Positions 1 through 3,900 of a stretch of DNA of 5,290 nt are shown here, piece after piece (position 1 is the stretch's first letter; every line of letters starts with the position of its first letter). The notes under the pieces are model-generated. The model was not told the DNA's origin. It saw only the letters and a list, made by a program, of their open reading frames with translations, and ran no database searches. A program made the translations under genes and the position numbers. Source of the stretch: SIG452 sp045580405 (GTDB lineage: Bacteria; Bacillota; Clostridia; UMGS1840); assembly GCA_045580405.1 (NCBI GenBank), contig JAZNNT010000057.1, positions 1 through 5,290 on the forward strand, written 5' to 3'.

Positions 1-610
1 CTATGCTTACGGTGCTACTCCTTCCTTCAAAGGCACTACCGACAAAGCAGCTGATGCTCAGTACACCTACACCTTCGCTGGTTGGGATACCGAGATCGCC
101 GCAGTAACCGCCAATGCTACCTATACTGCTCAGTATAACAAAACTGTAAATGAATACACCGTTACCTGGATCGTTGATGGCGTAACTACCACCGAAACCT
201 ATGCTTACGGTGCTACTCCTTCCTTCAAAGGCACTACCGACAAAGCAGCTGATGCTCAGTACACCTACACCTTCACCGGTTGGGATACCGAAATCGCTGC
301 AGTAACCGGTGATGCTACCTACACTGCACAGTATGAAGCAACCCTCTTAGACGGTTTCACCGGCTTTGCATTAAACGGCGATACCGCTACTGTAACCTAC
401 AAGAAAGCAGCTGATGCTGATGACGGAATCGTAACCTTGTTCGTTGCAGAATATGCTGGCAACAAACTGGTTCAGATTAACTTAGTAACCATCGACACTA
501 CCAAACAGGAAGTAGGTACTGCTGTAGAATACTCTGTATCCTTACCGACCGCTTCTACCGGTACTGTAAAAGCAATGCTGTTCACCAGCAACTTAGTTCC
601 CCTGTTCTAA
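1..610 (+). CDS. 3' end of a secreted/surface protein with InlB-B-like repeats and a small C-terminal domain (5' partial)
   Basis: The frame is open from the left edge (first full codon at 2) to TAA at 608-610, about 202 codons. Residues 1-111 are one partial and one nearly complete 66-residue repeat, with the pattern EYTVTWIVDGVTTTETY, YAYGATPSF, YTYTFTGWD and ATYTAQY. This resembles the Listeria-Bacteroides (InlB B-type, beta-grasp) repeats of Firmicute surface proteins, which usually act as stalks or adhesive spacers. The last 85-90 residues, starting near LLDGFTG, form a different domain: beta-rich, with ATVTYKKAADADDG, a TLFVAEYAGNKLV strand, and a final TVKAMLFTSNLVPLF. I recall similar C-termini (a hydrophobic strand, then xLxPL at the end) on Clostridia exported proteins, but this is from memory. 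There is no LPXTG, hydrophobic tail or dockerin pair, so attachment is unexplained. The N-terminal function lies outside the window. A terminator follows 71 bases after the stop. Confidence 0.88.
   Translation, partial: YAYGATPSFKGTTDKAADAQYTYTFAGWDTEIAAVTANATYTAQYNKTVNEYTVTWIVDGVTTTETYAYGATPSFKGTTDKAADAQYTYTFTGWDTEIAAVTGDATYTAQYEATLLDGFTGFALNGDTATVTYKKAADADDGIVTLFVAEYAGNKLVQINLVTIDTTKQEVGTAVEYSVSLPTASTGTVKAMLFTSNLVPLF
2..334 (+). repeat. 198-bp coding tandem repeats (units A and B) in gene 1
   Basis: Two in-frame units are spaced exactly 198 bp (66 codons) apart. Unit A is cut by the left edge (2-151); unit B begins at GAA 152 and fades into the C-terminal domain after TAT 332-334. Bases 1-76 and 199-274 are identical, including all synonymous positions. 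They encode InlB-B-like repeats with YAYG and FKGTT signatures. The same unit recurs at 4785-5290 in the next gene. Confidence 0.93.
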
Positions 611-660
611 AAGGTTCTAAGAGATTCTAAGAGGTTCTAAAAAATTCTAAAAGATTCAAA
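601..660 (+). repeat. 10-bp tandem array (consensus RARRTTCTAA) overlapping the stop of gene 1
   Basis: Six consecutive decamers start at 601, 611, 621, 631, 641 and 651. All have TTC at decamer positions 5-7; the first five end in TTCTAA and the last in TTCAAA. The leading four bases are purine-rich apart from the first unit (CCTG), which is still coding. The TAA of unit 1 (608-610) is the actual stop codon of gene 1. Because 10 is not a multiple of 3, the later TAAs at 618, 628, 638 and 648 fall in all three frames. It could be simple replication-slippage expansion, a stop cassette against readthrough, or a site recognised once per helical turn. The sequence alone does not decide. Confidence 0.9.
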
Positions 661-680
661 ATCCAATAGAATAACAAAAA

Positions 681-712
681 ACGGAGTATCCGAAAGGATG
701 CTCCGTTTTTTT
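681..712 (+). terminator. Rho-independent terminator of gene 1
   Basis: An 11-bp stem pairs ACGGAGTATCC (681-691) with GGATGCTCCGT (696-706). It contains one T-G wobble and is closed by a GAAA tetraloop (692-695, GNRA type). A run of seven T follows at 706-712. Six A precede the stem at 675-680, so it could also work from the opposite strand, though no minus-strand gene is visible. It separates gene 1 from the phosphatase gene. Confidence 0.95.
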
Positions 713-806
713 ATGCCGTCATACCGAAAAAATATTCTCCGGTAAAAAAGCAAATTTTAGGAAATACTGTTTAGCAGATTTTCCTGTGATTTTACCTTGC
801 TTCCTA
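713..806. other. AT-rich intergenic region, no gene
   Basis: Stops occur in every frame and no RNA gene is recognisable. There are two weak inverted repeats: TACCG 722-726 with CGGTA 740-744, and AGGAAA 759-764 with TTTCCT 780-785 (15-base loop). A direct repeat lies just before the promoter (see 781-812). None is strong enough to name a riboswitch or leader, and all lie upstream of the expected transcript start. Confidence 0.6.
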
Positions 807-812
807 TTTACA
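781..812 (+). promoter_or_regulatory. Possible operator: direct repeat abutting the -35 box
   Basis: TTCCT followed by TTTAC occurs twice. The copies are TTCCTGTGATTTTAC (TTCCT at 781-785) and TTCCTATTTAC (TTCCT at 801-805), with TTCCT starts exactly 20 bp apart. The second copy runs into the -35 hexamer. Two helical turns of spacing would put both half-sites on the same DNA face, as for a dimeric regulator. The match is short and AT-rich, so chance is quite possible. Confidence 0.25.
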
Positions 813-835
813 AAAAATTAATAATATGTTATAAT
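807..835 (+). promoter_or_regulatory. Sigma-A-type promoter with extended -10 for the phosphatase gene
   Basis: The -35 box is TTTACA (807-812, 5 of 6 to TTGACA). A 17-bp spacer is followed by a perfect TATAAT (830-835), with TG at 827-828 giving the TGnTATAAT extended -10. Transcription would begin near 842, leaving a leader of only about 22 nt before ATG 864. That leaves no room for a leader riboswitch, so any control probably acts at the promoter. Confidence 0.8.
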
Positions 836-844
836 GTAGTTGTC

Positions 845-852
845 AAAGTAGG
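845..852 (+). promoter_or_regulatory. Likely ribosome binding site for ATG 864
   Basis: AAAGTAGG differs by one base from AAAGGAGG. It sits 11 bases before ATG 864, slightly longer than the usual spacing. The alternative start at ATG 894 has only a GAG at 882-884, nine bases upstream. This favours 864, weakly. Confidence 0.5.
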
Positions 853-863
853 TTAAAAAAATT

Positions 864-980
864 ATGACTAAAAAAAAAAATGAGACCCAACATATGAGAC
901 ATAAAAAACTGCTTGCCTTGCTTATGACTCTCGTGATGGTAGTGTCTATGTTCACCATGACCGCTACCACCGTGTCTGCA
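864..980 (+). other. Sec signal peptide of the phosphatase
   Basis: From ATG 864 the start is MTKKKNETQHMRHKK, a basic n-region. A hydrophobic core follows (LLALLMTLVMVVSMF), then TMTATTVSA with likely cleavage after Ala39 (V-S-A before A-N-T-G). From ATG 894 the peptide would be 29 residues starting MRHKK, a more typical length. Either start predicts export. Confidence 0.88.
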
Positions 981-3900
981 GCAAACACAGGCAAAATCAA
1001 AAACGTCATCTATATGATTCCCGATGGCGGCGGCATGGAGCCTTTTTGGTTGGCTGATGCCCTAAAAGAAGCCGGTGGTATGAACACCGACATCTTCCCT
1101 TACGTTACCCCCCAAACCGTAGATAAAATGTATTTACGGGATTATCTGGTTGCAGGTATGACTACCTATGCAGCAAATGCAGATATCACGGACTCTGCTG
1201 CTGCAGGTACCGCAATGGCAATCGGATACAAAACCAATCTGTATCAGATTGGTGTGGACACCTCCTACAAACCCAAAGCAAACATTTTGGAAGCTGCGCA
1301 GCTTTCCGGCAGAAAAACCGGTTTGGTTACCCGCTATGAGTTTGCACATGCAACTCCGGCAGCTTTCTCCGCACATGCGGCAAACCGTTCTGACTACCGT
1401 ATGATGTCTGAACAGATTGTAAACCAGGGCATTGACGTTGTTCTCTCCCCCGGTCTTTACAATAATGTTTGTCAGTTTGACGATGCATTGGATACCGTAA
1501 CCAATATGGGTTACACCTTAATTAACAGCAAATATGACTTAGCAAACGTGCAAAAAGGCGATAGAATCTGGAGCTATATGCCCACCTATTCCTTCGACTA
1601 CCAAAACACTGCTGCTTCTCCCACTTTGGCGGAAATGACCGACGCTGCAATCCGTGCATTGGAATGTGACGAAGGCTTCTTCATGATGGTGGAAGGAAGC
1701 GCTGTGGATACCGGTGGACACGATAACAACGCTTTAGAAATGATCGGTAACTATATTGCATTTGACGAAGCTTGTAAAGTGGCAATCGAATATGCTAAAG
1801 GCAGAACCGACACCATCGTTATGGTTGCTCCTGACCATGATACCGGCGGTTTAAATGTTTTAAACGAATCTGCGGCTGTTTCCAGCTTAAGAAGCGGTTC
1901 TAATCCTTCCAGCAGTGCAATCACCTGGACTTCTAAAGACCACACTGCAAGAAACGGTGGTGTGTTCTTATATGTACCTTCCGGAATCTCCTACCCTACC
2001 GGTGCAAGCTCCAATCCCGGTGTAGCATCCAACTTTGACAACTACACCATCGACAATGATGATTTAGCTCATTATCTGGCAGACTGTATGGGCTTTAGCT
2101 TAGATGATGCAACCGATGAATTATTTGTAAACGTTAGTAGCTTAGGTACCTACAATAAAACTTCTACCTATACCGGTACCTTCACCTTCAACAATTCTAA
2201 CTGTACCGTAGAAGCAAACCAGTCTTATGCTACCATCAACGGCGAACGTGTAAGCTTAGACGGTCAGGTTGCATTCTATGAATACAACACCGGTAAATTC
2301 TATGCTCCTCAGAAACTGTTAAACTACTTAGACGGTACTGAAGTACCCGATGAAGACGCTACCACCGGTGGCGGAACTACAACCAACCCCTTAATCACCC
2401 AGACCTCCATTAACTCTATGGGTACTGCAGCAACCTTCTGGGGCAATGTTTCCACTTATGAAAATGTAACCAACAACGATAATACCTCTATCACCATTGC
2501 TCCCGGTGGATGGGCAACCTTCAACGTGCCCGTTGCAAACTCCGGTATTTACTACCTGCAGGTAAAATCCTCCGGCGGTGATACCACTCTGGAAATGCTG
2601 GTAAATGACGAATACTACGCAGAAATGCCGGTATATTCCACCGAACAGGATTACTACTTAAACAACGGCGAATACGAATTCCTGTATATGCCTGCAGGAA
2701 AACAAGCTGTGAAATTCACCAATATCGGTACCGAAGCTTGTACCGTTTCCGAAATCCGTCTGATTGCATCTCAGAACGCAGTAGATGCAGGCGTTACTCC
2801 CACGATGGCATCTGTAAAGCGTCGTGCTGTATGGCTGGGTGCATCTCAGAACCAGGTTGACCATTATAACGGCTACACCTCCGGTGCTGCATCCTCCGCA
2901 ACCTTAGCTCCCGGCGCTTATACCAAAATCAGTGTAAGCGGACTGCCCTACAGCGGTATCTATGGCTTACAGCTGAAATTAAGCTCCGTAAGCGGCACTG
3001 CAAATATCCGCGCATTCAGCGGAAACGGTTACTATGCTGACTACAGCATCAGTGAAGCGGGCGTATGGACCAACCGTATGTCTCCCGCAAGAGACTGCCC
3101 CATCTACTTCAAGAGTGGCAGCAATACCTTATACATTAAAAATACCGGTAGCACCAACTTCACCTTCCAGGAATTTGACCTGGCAAGAATGGATGCAGGT
3201 GACTCCTTAGACTTTAAATATCTGCTGAAGGCTACCACCACCCTACCCGACGGTACCACCGTTTCTCCCAGCTTGACCCCTGCAAAAGCAGAATGGGCTT
3301 ATGCTGCACAGAATCAGGAAGGTTACTTCAACGGTTACACCTCTGACGGTGAACCCAATGTAACCTTAGCTCCCGGCGAATTTGCTACTGTTACCGTAAC
3401 TGACATTCCTTATACTGGTGTATATGCATTCCAGTTAAGACTGCCTACCATCAGCGGTACTGCAAATGTTAGAGTTACCACTGACAAAGGTTACTACGGT
3501 GACTATTCCATTACCGAAGCAAATACCTGGACCAACAGAATGACCCCCGGTCAGGACCAGCCTATTTACTTCACCACCGGTACCAACACCTTCTATATTG
3601 AAAATACCGGTACCACTTCCTTCTACATTAAAGACTATGATATCGGTAGAATGGACGCCGGCAACTCTATGGATTTCTCCTATCTGTTAAAACAGACTGA
3701 CAGAATTCCCGGTACAGATGCTCCTCAGCCGACTGCAACTCCCACTCCGACCGCTACTCCTGTTCCCACCACCACTCCTACCGCAACTCCTACTCCCACC
3801 ACTGTACCCGACGATGTTGCGTCCTCTGTGTTTGAAGGTAATATGAACAACTATGTTTCTGCTACCGATCTTCAGACCGACAGCGCAGATGCTGTAGGTA

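Noticed and set aside
722..785. Riboswitch or structured leader
   Set aside because: The inverted repeats here are only 5-6 bp and lie upstream of the predicted transcription start, so they would not be in the mRNA.
791..812. PhoP box upstream of the phosphatase
   Set aside because: TTTACC (791) and TTTACA (807) resemble PhoP hexamers, but they are 16 bp apart rather than about 11, and the second is the -35 box itself.
818..1009. Reverse-strand open frame over the promoter and signal-peptide region
   Set aside because: It is antisense to the hydrophobic signal peptide and runs into the promoter, so its hydrophobicity mirrors the sense strand. No binding site or family pattern is visible.
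1168..1404. Alternative + strand frame of 78 codons inside the phosphatase
   Set aside because: It overlaps the catalytic Ser and HATPAA region, whose motifs are clear in the main frame. Its composition is that of a shifted frame.
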